Below the pieces are notes generated by a model. That model did no database searches, was not told the origin of the DNA, and saw only the letters and a program-made list of their open reading frames with translations. 64,000 nt of DNA from Flavobacterium terrisoli (GTDB lineage: Bacteria > Bacteroidota > Bacteroidia > Flavobacteriales > Flavobacteriaceae): assembly GCF_030167905.1 (NCBI RefSeq), contig NZ_JARGNA010000001.1, positions 186,001-250,000 on the forward strand, given 5' to 3'. Positions 35,625 through 45,449 of the stretch are shown here, one piece after another. Position numbers and translations under genes: made by a program. Numbering within the stretch: position 1 is the stretch's first letter; every line of letters starts with the position of its first letter.

Positions 35625-36953
35625 ATGAAAAAATTATTACTTCCTTTTTCCTTGCTTTTTGTAGGATTTGCTTCAACAGCGCAGACTTGGAATGCTCAGG
35701 CAACAGGATTTACAACTGCAAGCCGAGGGATTTCAGAAATCAAAATTGTAGATGCCAATAACGTTTGGGCTATTGCTTTTGACGGAACTCCTGCTGATGA
35801 ACCCATTCAGGAATTTACAAGAACAACCGATGGAGGAAACATTTGGTTGCCGGGAACGTTTAGCGTTGGTGACCCAACTTTATCAATTACTAATATTTCT
35901 CCTGTTAGCGGAACAACTGCCTGGATTGGTACTTATGATGCGACTCTGGGATTTGGTGGTGTATTCAAGACAACTGATGGTGGTCTGAACTGGGAGCAAC
36001 AAAATACAGCTGCTTATACAACTGCGGGTGAATCCTGGTTTAACTTTGTTCACTTTTTTAATGCTAACGTTGGTATAACACAAGGTGATCCTGAAGGAGC
36101 CGGAGGTGAATTCGAAATATACAGAACTATCGATGGTGGAGATAACTGGACAAGAGTTCCGGGAGCTAGTCTTCCAAATCCTTTAACTGGTGAATACGGA
36201 TATAACGGTGGTTATGATGTTGCCGGTGGAACATTATGGTTCACTACTAACAAAGGTAGATTATACAGAACTACTGATATGGGTGTAACCTGGACGGTAA
36301 GTCAAGCTCCATTAGCTGATTTTGGAAGTGCTGCGGTAAGTGGAAATGCTATTTTCAGTGATGCTAACAATGGTTTTTTACTTAAAACCCAAGGAACAAC
36401 TTATACGGCTTATACTACTTCAAACGGTGGAACAACCTGGACTGCAGGAACACCATATACCGGAGCTTACAGATTACTTTGTTACATTCCGGGAACTACA
36501 ACTTTAGTAGCTACAGGTGCCGGACCAACTGTGGCTGAAATGGGCTCAGCATTCAGTTCTGACAATGGAACAACCTGGACATCAATTGATACCGGAGCGC
36601 AAAGATTAAGTCCTGCTTTTTTAAATGGCACTACAGGATGGTGTGGCGGATTTAATGAGGATGAGTTTGCCGGTGGTGTATTCAAATTAAATGGAACTTT
36701 AGGGAACAGTGATTTTAACACTACCAAATTCAAAGTATATCCAAATCCTGCAACTTCTGTCGTGAATTTACAAACTGAAGGTTTGGATTCTTATACTTTA
36801 AAAGTGACTGATTTATCTGGAAAAGTAATGACAACCAGAGAGTTTAGCGGTATTGAAAACGCTCTTGATATTTCAAGTTATGCAACCGGAGTTTATTTCT
36901 TCGAAATTAATTCAGGGAGCCAATCACAAACAATTAAGATTATGAAAAATTAA
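35625..36953 (+). CDS. secreted Asp-box (BNR-like) repeat protein with type IX sorting domain
   Basis: 442 residues. Signal peptide about 1-19 (ends STAQ). Six Asp boxes, SxDxGxxW type, at about residues 67, 116, 168, 216, 265 and 311, point to a beta-propeller of the sialidase/YCF48-like shape. I saw no catalytic sialidase FRIP Arg motif, so a binding or structural role is likely. Residues about 366-442 are a type A type IX sorting domain (KVYPNPATSVVNL... TGVYFFEI... KIMKN). Exported through the type IX system that needs SprE. Monocistronic, with a terminator at 36975. Confidence 0.9.
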   Translation: MKKLLLPFSLLFVGFASTAQTWNAQATGFTTASRGISEIKIVDANNVWAIAFDGTPADEPIQEFTRTTDGGNIWLPGTFSVGDPTLSITNISPVSGTTAWIGTYDATLGFGGVFKTTDGGLNWEQQNTAAYTTAGESWFNFVHFFNANVGITQGDPEGAGGEFEIYRTIDGGDNWTRVPGASLPNPLTGEYGYNGGYDVAGGTLWFTTNKGRLYRTTDMGVTWTVSQAPLADFGSAAVSGNAIFSDANNGFLLKTQGTTYTAYTTSNGGTTWTAGTPYTGAYRLLCYIPGTTTLVATGAGPTVAEMGSAFSSDNGTTWTSIDTGAQRLSPAFLNGTTGWCGGFNEDEFAGGVFKLNGTLGNSDFNTTKFKVYPNPATSVVNLQTEGLDSYTLKVTDLSGKVMTTREFSGIENALDISSYATGVYFFEINSGSQSQTIKIMKN

Positions 36954-36974
36954 TACTAATAAAATAGTATTTTT

Positions 36975-37004
36975 AAGGGCTGACATTTGTTAGCCCTTTT
37001 TTTA
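36975..37004 (+). terminator. terminator of the secreted Asp-box gene
   Basis: AAGGGCTGAC-attt-GTTAGCCCTT followed by a T-run. The G-U wobble lies on the plus-strand RNA, in agreement with the upstream gene. It ends just before the ATG at 37011 of the next gene. Confidence 0.85.
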
Positions 37005-37010
37005 TTGTTT

Positions 37011-38324
37011 ATGCTCAATATTTTCAACTTAACGCTCCAGCTCAATGGCTTTCCGATGAAGGAAGCCCAACGTGAATTTGAAAAAATTCAGTCTGTCTCC
37101 GAAGCTGATTATGAAAAACACATAACAGATAAAAGAAAGGAAATTGTTGATTTCCATCTTCAGCATAATGATTCTTATCGCGATTTAGCGGGGAATAAAA
37201 ATTATTCCAATTGGGATGAACTCCCGATAATGACCAAAAAGGATTTTCAAAAACCTTTACAGGAAAGGCTTTCGGAGGGCTATCTTCTCAAAAAAGTGTA
37301 TGTGAATAAAACATCCGGTTCGAGTGGTGATCCATTTATTTTTGCCAAAGATAAATTTTCCCATGCGCTGACCTGGGTCAATATTGTTAACCGCTTTGGC
37401 TGGTTTGGAATCGATTTCAATTCGTCATTGCAAGCCCGTTTTTATGGGATTCCGTTGGATTTTATCGGCAATACCAAAGAGCGTATCAAAGACTTTTTGA
37501 GTCATCGCTATCGCTTTACCATTTTTGATTTATCCGATACCGTTTTGGAAACTGTGCTTGATAAATTCAAGCAGAAACGCTTTCATTATATCAATGGATA
37601 TACTAGTTCCATCGTTTTGTTCGCCAAATTTTTACAACAAAAAAACATCGTTTTAAAAACCGTTTGCCCAACGTTGAAATGCTGTGTGGTTACTTCGGAA
37701 ATGCTTTTTGACAATGACAAACAACTGCTCGAAAAACAGTTTGGCGTTCCGGTGGTCAATGAATATGGTGCTTCCGAACTGGATTTGATTGCTTTTCAAA
37801 ATCCGCAAGACGAATGGCAGGTGAATTCGGAAACCTTATTTGTAGAAATATTAGACGAGAAAAACAACGTTTTGCCTTATGGAAAAGAAGGCCGTGTTGT
37901 GATTACTTCTTTATACAACAAAGCACATCCGTTTATTCGTTACGACATCGGTGATGTTGGGATTTTGGACGAAAAAAGCACTTTCAAAAAACCAATCCTG
38001 AAAAAATTAATCGGAAGAACCAATGACATTGCTGTCCTTCCAAGCGGCAAAAAATCACCGGGATTGACTTTTTATTATGTGACTAAAAGCATCATTGAAG
38101 ACGATGGAAATGTGAAAGAATTTGTAATAAAACAAACCAAAATCGATACTTTTGACATTGAGTATGTAAGTCAGAATGAATTAACCGAAAGCCAGATTAA
38201 GCATATTGAAAAAGCCATTACTACTTATCTGGAAACTGGTTTGTCTTTTACATTCACCCGTAAATCAACATTAGAAAGAAGCAAAAGCGGCAAATTGAAG
38301 CAGTTTGTTTCGTTAGTAAAATAA
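37011..38324 (+). CDS. CapK/PaaK-like adenylate-forming enzyme
   Basis: 437 residues from the ATG at 37011; an upstream TTG falls inside the terminator. The AMP/ATP motif is KTSGSSGDPF (about 95-104), with the later NEYGASELDL and RYDIGDVG blocks, as in phenylacetate-CoA ligases. In polysaccharide loci such proteins are named CapK; their substrate is unknown and they may activate an acyl or amino-acid decoration. Four bp before wecB, so it belongs to the polysaccharide locus. Confidence 0.85.
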   Translation: MLNIFNLTLQLNGFPMKEAQREFEKIQSVSEADYEKHITDKRKEIVDFHLQHNDSYRDLAGNKNYSNWDELPIMTKKDFQKPLQERLSEGYLLKKVYVNKTSGSSGDPFIFAKDKFSHALTWVNIVNRFGWFGIDFNSSLQARFYGIPLDFIGNTKERIKDFLSHRYRFTIFDLSDTVLETVLDKFKQKRFHYINGYTSSIVLFAKFLQQKNIVLKTVCPTLKCCVVTSEMLFDNDKQLLEKQFGVPVVNEYGASELDLIAFQNPQDEWQVNSETLFVEILDEKNNVLPYGKEGRVVITSLYNKAHPFIRYDIGDVGILDEKSTFKKPILKKLIGRTNDIAVLPSGKKSPGLTFYYVTKSIIEDDGNVKEFVIKQTKIDTFDIEYVSQNELTESQIKHIEKAITTYLETGLSFTFTRKSTLERSKSGKLKQFVSLVK

Positions 38325-38327
38325 TTT

Positions 38328-39413
38328 ATGAAAATCACCATAATCGCAGGCGCCAGACCCAATTTTATCAAAATCGCACCCATCATCAAAGCGATCGAAA
38401 AGAAACAAGCCGAAGGAGCAACGGTTTCCTATCGGTTGGTGCATACCGGTCAGCATTATGACAAAAACCTCAGCGATACTTTTTTTGAAGAATTAAACAT
38501 TCCGCAACCGGATGCCAACCTGGAAGTAAAAAGCGGTTCTCAGGCCCAACAAACTGCTGCGATTATGATGGCGTTTGAAAAAGAATTAATCCAGAACCCG
38601 TGTGATTTGGTTTTGGTGGTTGGTGATGTCAATTCTACCATGGCTTGTGCAATTGTGGCCAAAAAACTCAATGTCAAAGTCACACATGTTGAAGCCGGAA
38701 TCCGTTCGGGAGACATGACAATGCCCGAAGAAATCAACCGAATTGTTACCGACAGCATTACCGATTATTTCTTTACGACCTCAACCACAGCTTCTGAAAA
38801 TCTTGTAAAATATGGTGCCGATGTTTCTCATATCCACTTTGTGGGCAATGTGATGATTGACACTTTATACCAAAATTTAAATCGAATTTCCGCCCCTGAT
38901 TTTTGGAACGAATTTGGTTTAGCTACCGGCAATTATATCATCCTGACTTTGCATCGCCCGGCGAATGTTGATGAGGAAAAATCACTGATTGAATTGCTTC
39001 AGGGCATTGATAAAATGGCAGAGGACAAAAAAATAATCTTTCCGATTCATCCGCGAACCAAGGCGATTTTAGGCGAAACCAATTTGGCTTTAAAAAACAT
39101 CCTTTTTGTGGAACCGCAAGGCTATCTGAACTTTATGTTCCTAATCAAAAACAGTTTTGCTGTGATTACGGATTCAGGTGGCATTTCAGAGGAAACCACG
39201 GTTTTAGGTATTCCTTGTTTTACGATGCGCAACAATACCGAAAGACCAGAAACAGAAACCATTGGAACGAATACTTTGGTTGGGACAGCAGTAGAAAATC
39301 TGGAAAAAGTATTTACTGAATTTTTGAAAAACGGACCAAGAACTGCAGGTATTCCGGAGCTTTGGGACGGAAAAGCTTCCGAACGAATTATCGATATCCT
39401 TTTGAAAAAATAA
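38328..39413 (+). CDS. wecB: UDP-N-acetylglucosamine 2-epimerase (non-hydrolysing)
   Basis: 361 residues. Interconverts UDP-GlcNAc and UDP-ManNAc. Family motifs in order: GARPNFIKIAPI, HTGQHYDK, VGDVNST, HVEAGIRSGDMTMPEEINR, HRPANVDEE and TDSGGISEE, including the conserved Asp/Glu/His residues of the active site. Stop and next start overlap as TAATG. No ManNAc dehydrogenase (wecC) is in the window, so the product is used as ManNAc or processed elsewhere. Confidence 0.92.
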   Translation: MKITIIAGARPNFIKIAPIIKAIEKKQAEGATVSYRLVHTGQHYDKNLSDTFFEELNIPQPDANLEVKSGSQAQQTAAIMMAFEKELIQNPCDLVLVVGDVNSTMACAIVAKKLNVKVTHVEAGIRSGDMTMPEEINRIVTDSITDYFFTTSTTASENLVKYGADVSHIHFVGNVMIDTLYQNLNRISAPDFWNEFGLATGNYIILTLHRPANVDEEKSLIELLQGIDKMAEDKKIIFPIHPRTKAILGETNLALKNILFVEPQGYLNFMFLIKNSFAVITDSGGISEETTVLGIPCFTMRNNTERPETETIGTNTLVGTAVENLEKVFTEFLKNGPRTAGIPELWDGKASERIIDILLKK

Positions 39414-40597
39414 TGGAATCCATTCTCATTATATCCAATTACTATCCGCCGGAAAAAGGTGCTGCTGCCAACAGGATTGAGCAGTTGGCTTTGAAATTGG
39501 ACCAAAATAATTATAAAGTCTCGGTGGTTTGTCCATTGGGAAATTATCCCAAAGGCGAATTGTTTGCCGAGTACAAAGGCAAATTTTCGGTAACCGAAAA
39601 CCGAGATAATATTACGGTTAAAAGGCTTTGGATTTACCCGAGTGTGAGTAAAAACATCCTGGTCAGAATCATTTCGATATTGTCCTTTTCATTGAGTTTG
39701 TTCTTTTATTTATTATTCAAAAAAACGCCAAAAAAAATAATCGTTCAATCGCCGCCATTATTGCTTTCCTTTATTTCGGTTTTGGTGCTTTCGCTAAAAA
39801 GCAAAAAAATAATCCTGAATGTTTCCGATTTATGGCCTTTGGCTGCCATCGAACTGAATGCGTTGAAAGTTGGTTCGTTTTCCCATAAGGTTTCGCTTTT
39901 CTTTGAGCGCTATATTTACAAAAAGGCGACTTTGGTTTTGGGACAATCCAATGAAATTATTGCGCATGTAAAAACCATTTGTCCTCAGAAAGATTGCTAT
40001 TTATACCGAAATTTCCCTGACCATGAGGTTTCCGGAATGGAATTAAAAACAGCCGAAAACCAGCCGGTAAAAATCTTTTATGCCGGATTGTTGGGTGTGG
40101 CACAAGGCGTTTTGGAACTATGCGAAAAAATCGAGTTACAGGACTTAAATATTGAGTTGCACTTGTTTGGTGATGGTGCCGAAAAAAATCAGATAGAAGC
40201 GTTGATTTCATCCCTAAAAAGTCAACAGATATTCTTCCACGGTATGATGGAACGTAAAGCACTGCACGAAACACTAAAAACTTTTGACATTGCGATTGTG
40301 CCGTTGAAAACCAGAATTTATGGCTCAGTTCCGTCTAAGATTTTTGAATATGGTTCACTTGGATTTCCGATTCTTTATTTTGGCGGTGGCGAAGGGGAAA
40401 CTATAGTAGAAGAGCACAAATTAGGCTGGGTCGCTTCTGTAGAAAACTTCAATGATTTAAACCAAAAATTGATTGAGATTTCAAGGCTCGGTAAAACGGA
40501 TTTGGATTCGATGAAAAAAAGAATATTTCACACTGCCGAAACCGAATTTGATTTAGATTATCAGATCAAAGATTTGATAGCGAAAAAGGTTTTCTAG
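39413..40597 (+). CDS. glycosyltransferase family 4
   Basis: 394 residues from the ATG at 39413, coupled to wecB by TAATG. GT-B fold: N-terminal ISNYYPPEKGAAANRIEQL (acceptor-side loop), a hydrophobic stretch near residues 80-100 that may associate with the membrane, C-terminal FYAGLLGVAQG and VPSKIFEYGSLGFPI with the nucleotide-sugar-binding Glu. WbuB-like in layout. Probably transfers a sugar made through wecB. Its end overlaps the sugar transferase end by 4 bp, tail to tail. Confidence 0.88.
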   Translation: MESILIISNYYPPEKGAAANRIEQLALKLDQNNYKVSVVCPLGNYPKGELFAEYKGKFSVTENRDNITVKRLWIYPSVSKNILVRIISILSFSLSLFFYLLFKKTPKKIIVQSPPLLLSFISVLVLSLKSKKIILNVSDLWPLAAIELNALKVGSFSHKVSLFFERYIYKKATLVLGQSNEIIAHVKTICPQKDCYLYRNFPDHEVSGMELKTAENQPVKIFYAGLLGVAQGVLELCEKIELQDLNIELHLFGDGAEKNQIEALISSLKSQQIFFHGMMERKALHETLKTFDIAIVPLKTRIYGSVPSKIFEYGSLGFPILYFGGGEGETIVEEHKLGWVASVENFNDLNQKLIEISRLGKTDLDSMKKRIFHTAETEFDLDYQIKDLIAKKVF

Positions 40598-41961
40598 TAG
40601 GCTTTATCTTCTCCTTTGAAGATATTGATAACGGTTTGGAAGATGATTTTCAAGTCCATGATAATCGACCAGTTTTCAATATAAAATACGTCAAGTTTAA
40701 TGCGGTTTACCATATCTTCTTCGGTCTCAATTTCACCTCTGAAACCTTTAACCTGAGCCAATCCTGTGATACCAGGTTTTACGTAATGGCGCACCATATA
40801 CTTCTTGATTTTGCTGGCGTAAGCTTTGTTTTGTGACCACAAGTGAGGTCTTGGTCCAACAACCGACATGTCGCCTAACAGTACATTAAAAAACTGTGGC
40901 AATTCATCCATGCTGGTCTTTCTCATTAGCTTCCCAATTCTGGTAACTCTAGGGTCGTTTTTAGAGGCTTCTTTTTCGGTAAATCCATTGACTTGCATCG
41001 AACGGAATTTATAACAAAAGAATTCTTCTTCATCCAGTCCAGGTCGGCCTTGTTTGAAAAAAACCGGGCCTTTGGATTCCAATTTTATCAAAATCGCCAA
41101 CACCGGAATTAACCACGACAGGATAAAAACGATGACACATAACGAAAAAACTACGTCAAAACCACGTTTAAAACCTTTAATGATTGGGTGATGCAGTTGT
41201 GTTTTTTGTAAAGAAAGTACCGGGAATAATTCGTAATAATCAACTTTTAGATTTTTGGAGAAAATCTCTTTTGAATCGGGAATGAATTTTATTGCCTTTC
41301 TGTTATCATCTGCAAATTCTACTAATTCCTTGAGCTTTTCGTTTGAAATTTCATTTAAGGAACAATAGATTTCGTCAATTTTATTGTCAATCGTGAATTT
41401 TTTCAGGTCTTCAATTTTTCCTAAAATTTCCGGATTTTGCTTCTTATCTGAAAAGTAACCGTAAAACCGATAACCATAATCTTTTCTGTTTTCAAACACC
41501 TCCTTCAGTCTTATGGCTTCCGGGGTATAACCAATGATTACCGCATTCCTGAAGTTACTTCCTGTGACCAATCTGTATTTTTTTAAGTAGAAAAACAGGA
41601 AGTATTTAAAAGTAAGAATGATAATAAAGCTCATCGTCATAAAAATGGCAATGGCTCTACCGCTGAAAATGGCTGTTTTGGCAAAAGGGAAAAAAGCAAT
41701 GACAACGAGTAAAAAGAGGCTGAATTGCTTGACCAGTTTAGTGATAATTTCTACCGGAGTGGTAAACCTGAAGACTTCGTAATATTTGACAATGATGGCA
41801 ATCAGGAACCAGGTAAAAGTTTGATACAACAAATAGTAAAACAAATTAAGTTTCAGTTCTCTGAAGAAAAACAAACTCAATGTTGTTACCACAATCAGAT
41901 CGAATAAAATGCTTATCGGCCTGATGTATTTTGAATATCTTCCTGTTTGCTGTGCAACCAT
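40594..41961 (-). CDS. polyprenyl-phosphate sugar-1-phosphate transferase (initiating, WcaJ-like)
   Basis: 455 residues. About four membrane helices in the first 120, a Rossmann-like middle part (VIIGYTPEAIRL), then a further helix and the catalytic bacterial sugar transferase domain (about 265-455): KRGFDVVFSL, PVFFKQGRPGLDEEEF, CYKFRSMQVN, DELPQFFNVLLGDMSVVGPR and YVKPGITGLAQVKG. It loads the first sugar-phosphate onto undecaprenyl phosphate. Last gene of the long minus-strand locus, 6 bp after the decarboxylase-like gene. Confidence 0.93.
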   Translation of the reverse strand: MVAQQTGRYSKYIRPISILFDLIVVTTLSLFFFRELKLNLFYYLLYQTFTWFLIAIIVKYYEVFRFTTPVEIITKLVKQFSLFLLVVIAFFPFAKTAIFSGRAIAIFMTMSFIIILTFKYFLFFYLKKYRLVTGSNFRNAVIIGYTPEAIRLKEVFENRKDYGYRFYGYFSDKKQNPEILGKIEDLKKFTIDNKIDEIYCSLNEISNEKLKELVEFADDNRKAIKFIPDSKEIFSKNLKVDYYELFPVLSLQKTQLHHPIIKGFKRGFDVVFSLCVIVFILSWLIPVLAILIKLESKGPVFFKQGRPGLDEEEFFCYKFRSMQVNGFTEKEASKNDPRVTRIGKLMRKTSMDELPQFFNVLLGDMSVVGPRPHLWSQNKAYASKIKKYMVRHYVKPGITGLAQVKGFRGEIETEEDMVNRIKLDVFYIENWSIIMDLKIIFQTVINIFKGEDKAY

Positions 41962-41967
41962 AAAATA

Positions 41968-42951
41968 CTAATGGATATATCCTTTAAAATCTTTGTGCTC
42001 TTCTTTTAAAAGTTCCTCATTCGAAAGCGATTTGAAATAGTCATAGGTCAATTTCATTCCTTCATCTCTCTTTACTTTGGCTTCCCAGCCCAGTATTTCT
42101 TTGGCTTTAGTCGTATCGGGTTGGCGTTGCAACGGATCATTAATCGGCAGTGGATGATACACTACTTTTTGATTGGTTCCCGTCAACTTGATGATTTCTT
42201 CTGCAAAATCTTTTATCGTAATTTCATCCGGATTCCCAATGTTTACCGGATACACATAATCGGAATGCAATAATCTGAAAATGCCTTCTACCTGATCGGT
42301 TACATAACAAAACGAACGCGTTTGGCTTCCGTCACCAAAAATGGTTAAATCTTCGCCTCTCAAAGCTTGACCAATAAAAGCCGGAATTACACGACCGTCA
42401 TTCAGTCGCATTCTTGGTCCATAAGTATTGAAAATTCTGACTATTCTGGTTTCCACACCGTGAAAAGTATGATACGCCATAGTTATCGATTCCTGAAAAC
42501 GCTTGGCTTCATCATAAACGCCTCTTGGCCCAATGGTGTTTACGTTTCCATAATACTCTTCGGTTTGTGGATGTACCAATGGATCACCATAAACTTCCGA
42601 TGTCGAAGCAATCAGGATTCTGGCTTTTTTTACTCTGGCCAATCCCAAAAGATTATGCGTTCCCAAAGAACCGACTTTTAGGGTTTGGATTGGAATTTTT
42701 AAATAATCGATTGGACTTGCCGGTGAGGCAAAATGAAGAATATAATCTATATTTCCCGGAACATGTACAAATTTGGTAACATCGTGGTGATAAAATTCGA
42801 AGTTTTTATCTTTAAACAAATGTTCTATGTTTTTTAAATCTCCCGTAATCAGGTTATCCATTCCGATAACGTAATAACCTTCGGCTATAAACCTGTCACA
42901 AAGGTGGGAACCCAAAAAACCGGCTGCTCCAGTAATTAATATTCTTTTCAT
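41968..42951 (-). CDS. UDP-glucuronate decarboxylase-like SDR enzyme
   Basis: 327 residues from the ATG at 42951. NAD-binding GAAGFLGSH at the start; catalytic YDEAK (YxxxK) with the preceding STSEVYGDP; further motifs [15 protein letters not shown] and [12 protein letters not shown]. These fit the UXS group, which makes UDP-xylose from UDP-glucuronate, but related dehydratases share most of them. Sits between the initiating transferase and the polymerase/ligase gene. Confidence 0.88.
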   Translation of the reverse strand: MKRILITGAAGFLGSHLCDRFIAEGYYVIGMDNLITGDLKNIEHLFKDKNFEFYHHDVTKFVHVPGNIDYILHFASPASPIDYLKIPIQTLKVGSLGTHNLLGLARVKKARILIASTSEVYGDPLVHPQTEEYYGNVNTIGPRGVYDEAKRFQESITMAYHTFHGVETRIVRIFNTYGPRMRLNDGRVIPAFIGQALRGEDLTIFGDGSQTRSFCYVTDQVEGIFRLLHSDYVYPVNIGNPDEITIKDFAEEIIKLTGTNQKVVYHPLPINDPLQRQPDTTKAKEILGWEAKVKRDEGMKLTYDYFKSLSNEELLKEEHKDFKGYIH

Positions 42952-42958
42952 AAATTTT

Positions 42959-44311
42959 TTATTCTGCTTTGGAATTTTTTTGTGCAATTCCTGAATTAAA
43001 AAGACAATACATCATTGTAAAATATACCACTCCTCTTTGTCTCCATAAAAATGATTCGGTCAAAAATAAACTTATCATTAGAAATGCGAAAGCAAAATGG
43101 ACAAAATCTTTCGATTGATATGCGATTTTAACGTTCATAATCAACATTAATAACAATATTATAAAACCGACAACGCCTAATTCAGCAAAATTCTGAATAT
43201 ACTGATTGTGAAAATTTTTGGTTTGGTAGCCCTCAAATCCATTTCCTCCCAAAAACAGATTGTAATGTTTTGCCTTTTCTTCAATTTTCGGATAGGAAGC
43301 ATTTAAGCCAAAACCGGTAAGGAAAATAGGCTCCTCAGCCATCAACTCGGTGAAAATCCTAAACTGATAAACCCGGAAAGCCGTACCCGGGAAATAATCA
43401 TTGGTTGAAAATTTCTCATTGGTCCAGGCTTCTTTGAGACTAACATAATGAACGCCATTAGGAATGCCTTCAACCACATTTGTACTTAAGCTTTTGCTTG
43501 TATTGGTTTGAAATTCCTGTTCAAATCTGGCTTTTATCCTTCCAAAGGAAAAAATAAACCCTATGAGTAAACCAAAAACAATCAGGTTTCTCAAACGAAG
43601 TTTATGGGATGATTTTGAAAAAAAGAAAATATGAAGTAAAACCAATAAGACAACAACAAGAACAATGTTCTTCGAAGAAAGCAAGAGTATAAAACCAAAG
43701 AGTAAAATGGATATTAAAATGTCGATTTTAGATTTAATACTCTTGGTGTAAAAGTAAAAAAACGCTACAGCTACGAATATGGAAACGTGAATTGCATTCA
43801 ATAATTTAGGAACTAACCCGAAATCATCCTCATTGGTTCCGTGATAGAAAAACACGCGGGAATCCTGTAAAATAAAATAGCGGACTACTGCCCTGATGCT
43901 GTAATACAAAACCAGAATTACCATAGAATAACTATAATAGGCAATGATTTTTTGCTTTTGCTCACTCGAGAAATCCTTAATCAGCAAAAATCCCAATGGG
44001 ATAATAAGCAATGGGATTTCCTTTGATAATGCCGGTAAAGTACTGGTTGGATCTATTGACCAAAAATAGGACAGCACCATTAAAACATATAACGCAATGG
44101 GTAAAAATAAGCTGGTTGAAAGGGAAAAATTGGCTTTTTTCAGGGTGAAAAGAGCGGTCAATAAAAACAATCCTGACGCCATATTGTTGATGGCATAACT
44201 AAGCGGAATGGTAACTAAAACAAGGAGAGTTGGAATAAAAGAACTATTGCTTTTGTTTTCTTTTATCAGATTTTGAAAAACATTCTTCAAAGAGTTGTAA
44301 GTATTCCCCAT
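42959..44311 (-). CDS. O-antigen ligase/polymerase family membrane protein
   Basis: 450 residues, about 10-12 hydrophobic helices and one large loop (about 250-340) with [12 protein letters not shown] and [27 protein letters not shown], the Wzy_C/WaaL type loop with conserved Gly, Asn and His. Joins or polymerises lipid-linked oligosaccharides at the periplasmic face. Its start overlaps the DUF1972 gene end by 68 bp, long for this locus, so the true start may be further in. Confidence 0.85.
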   Translation of the reverse strand: MGNTYNSLKNVFQNLIKENKSNSSFIPTLLVLVTIPLSYAINNMASGLFLLTALFTLKKANFSLSTSLFLPIALYVLMVLSYFWSIDPTSTLPALSKEIPLLIIPLGFLLIKDFSSEQKQKIIAYYSYSMVILVLYYSIRAVVRYFILQDSRVFFYHGTNEDDFGLVPKLLNAIHVSIFVAVAFFYFYTKSIKSKIDILISILLFGFILLLSSKNIVLVVVLLVLLHIFFFSKSSHKLRLRNLIVFGLLIGFIFSFGRIKARFEQEFQTNTSKSLSTNVVEGIPNGVHYVSLKEAWTNEKFSTNDYFPGTAFRVYQFRIFTELMAEEPIFLTGFGLNASYPKIEEKAKHYNLFLGGNGFEGYQTKNFHNQYIQNFAELGVVGFIILLLMLIMNVKIAYQSKDFVHFAFAFLMISLFLTESFLWRQRGVVYFTMMYCLFNSGIAQKNSKAE

Positions 44312-45359
44312 TTATTTTTTCCCAATTAAATTCATTGACGATGGCATCAAAGTTATTTTGAACTAATTGCAAGTTATCATTTTTTTTGATAGTATTCAGA
44401 ATATTTTTCACCTCTGTCGGATTGGAAAAATAAAAGCTATTTTCCTTTAAAATCCCTTTGTTAAAATCATTATCATGAGCAATTACAAGCGCTCTTGAAG
44501 CCATGGCTTCTAATAATGACGGATTGGTTCCGCCTACAGAATGACCGTGGAAATACAAATTGGAAAAATAGCGAAGATTGTTCAAATGCTCTAAATTGTA
44601 AAGGCCGCCAATAAAACGAATGTTGCCATGAGCTTTGAATTTATCCTTTAGATATTCACCATATTTGGTCTGGTGTTTTCCAATAACCAAAATAGGCGTT
44701 TTGTCCTCGTTCATCGCAACACCTTCAAGCACCATGTCCAGATTGTTTTCAGGTTCAAAACGCGCCATTATCATATTGTACTTTTCTTTTTCTACACCAT
44801 ATTCCTTGAGAAAAACTTCATTTGGGTTGGAAAAAGGATAAGCACCATAAGCAATATAGGTTGACTCTTTTTTATACTTTGTTTTGAGGAATTTCTGAAT
44901 TCCAACCGAGTCCGAAACCAAAAAATCACTATTGTTTGCCGCTAAGCGTTCGGCAAACCTTAAAAATTGCTGAACTGGTTTTGAATACTTGGTTCTTTTC
45001 CACTCCAATCCATCCATATTGGTGATGATGATGGATTTTTTAGGCAAAAGAAAATGCCAAATGGAATTGCTGGTATAACCCAATTGTAAAATGATGTCAA
45101 ATTCCCTTTTTCGGGAATCCATGATACAGTTAAAATCATAAATGAACTGGCCAAAAGTTCCCATTTTGTGCTCGGGATCATATTGGTGGATGATGTTTAC
45201 ACCATGAAAAGTTTTTTCCTGAAATGGATGATCATGCGAGTTATAGCAGTACACTTCGTGTCCCTGCTCTACAAGATACACCGAAAAAAATTCGGCAAAC
45301 TGTTCAAAACCACCGTAATAATTGGGTACACCACGAGTTCCTAATATGGCTATTTTCAT
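44244..45359 (-). CDS. DUF1972 glycosyltransferase (rhamnosyltransferase-like)
   Basis: 371 residues. N-terminal IAILGTRGVPNYYGGFEQFA is the DUF1972 start (GTxGxPaxYGGFE), seen in rhamnosyltransferase-type GT-B enzymes. The C-terminal GT4-like part has FHGHSVGGTNPSLLEAMASR with the donor-binding Glu. May use the dTDP-rhamnose predicted from rfbA/C/D. A -7 box lies at 45400, so it can start a transcript. Confidence 0.88.
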   Translation of the reverse strand: MKIAILGTRGVPNYYGGFEQFAEFFSVYLVEQGHEVYCYNSHDHPFQEKTFHGVNIIHQYDPEHKMGTFGQFIYDFNCIMDSRKREFDIILQLGYTSNSIWHFLLPKKSIIITNMDGLEWKRTKYSKPVQQFLRFAERLAANNSDFLVSDSVGIQKFLKTKYKKESTYIAYGAYPFSNPNEVFLKEYGVEKEKYNMIMARFEPENNLDMVLEGVAMNEDKTPILVIGKHQTKYGEYLKDKFKAHGNIRFIGGLYNLEHLNNLRYFSNLYFHGHSVGGTNPSLLEAMASRALVIAHDNDFNKGILKENSFYFSNPTEVKNILNTIKKNDNLQLVQNNFDAIVNEFNWEKINGEYLQLFEECFSKSDKRKQKQ

Positions 45360-45399
45360 GATTTATATTACGATTTGCTTTGAGTAATTATTCGAGTTG

Positions 45400-45407
45400 C
45401 AAACATA
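45400..45407 (-). promoter_or_regulatory. -7 box TATGTTTG
   Basis: Minus strand TATGTTTG, about 40 bp before the DUF1972 gene start, in one of the few gaps (90 bp) of the locus. No -33 TTG. Confidence 0.5.
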
Positions 45408-45449
45408 ATAAAATTGAGGGAATATCTTAGATGAAAAAAAATTGTTGCG

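Noticed and set aside
36987..37010. TTG start for the CapK-like gene eight codons upstream
   Set aside because: It falls inside the terminator of the preceding gene; the ATG at 37011 is better.
44244..44311. 68-bp overlap of two glycan genes as a sign of frameshift or fusion
   Set aside because: Both proteins look complete in their domains; a later start of the ligase-like gene or a plain overlap is enough.
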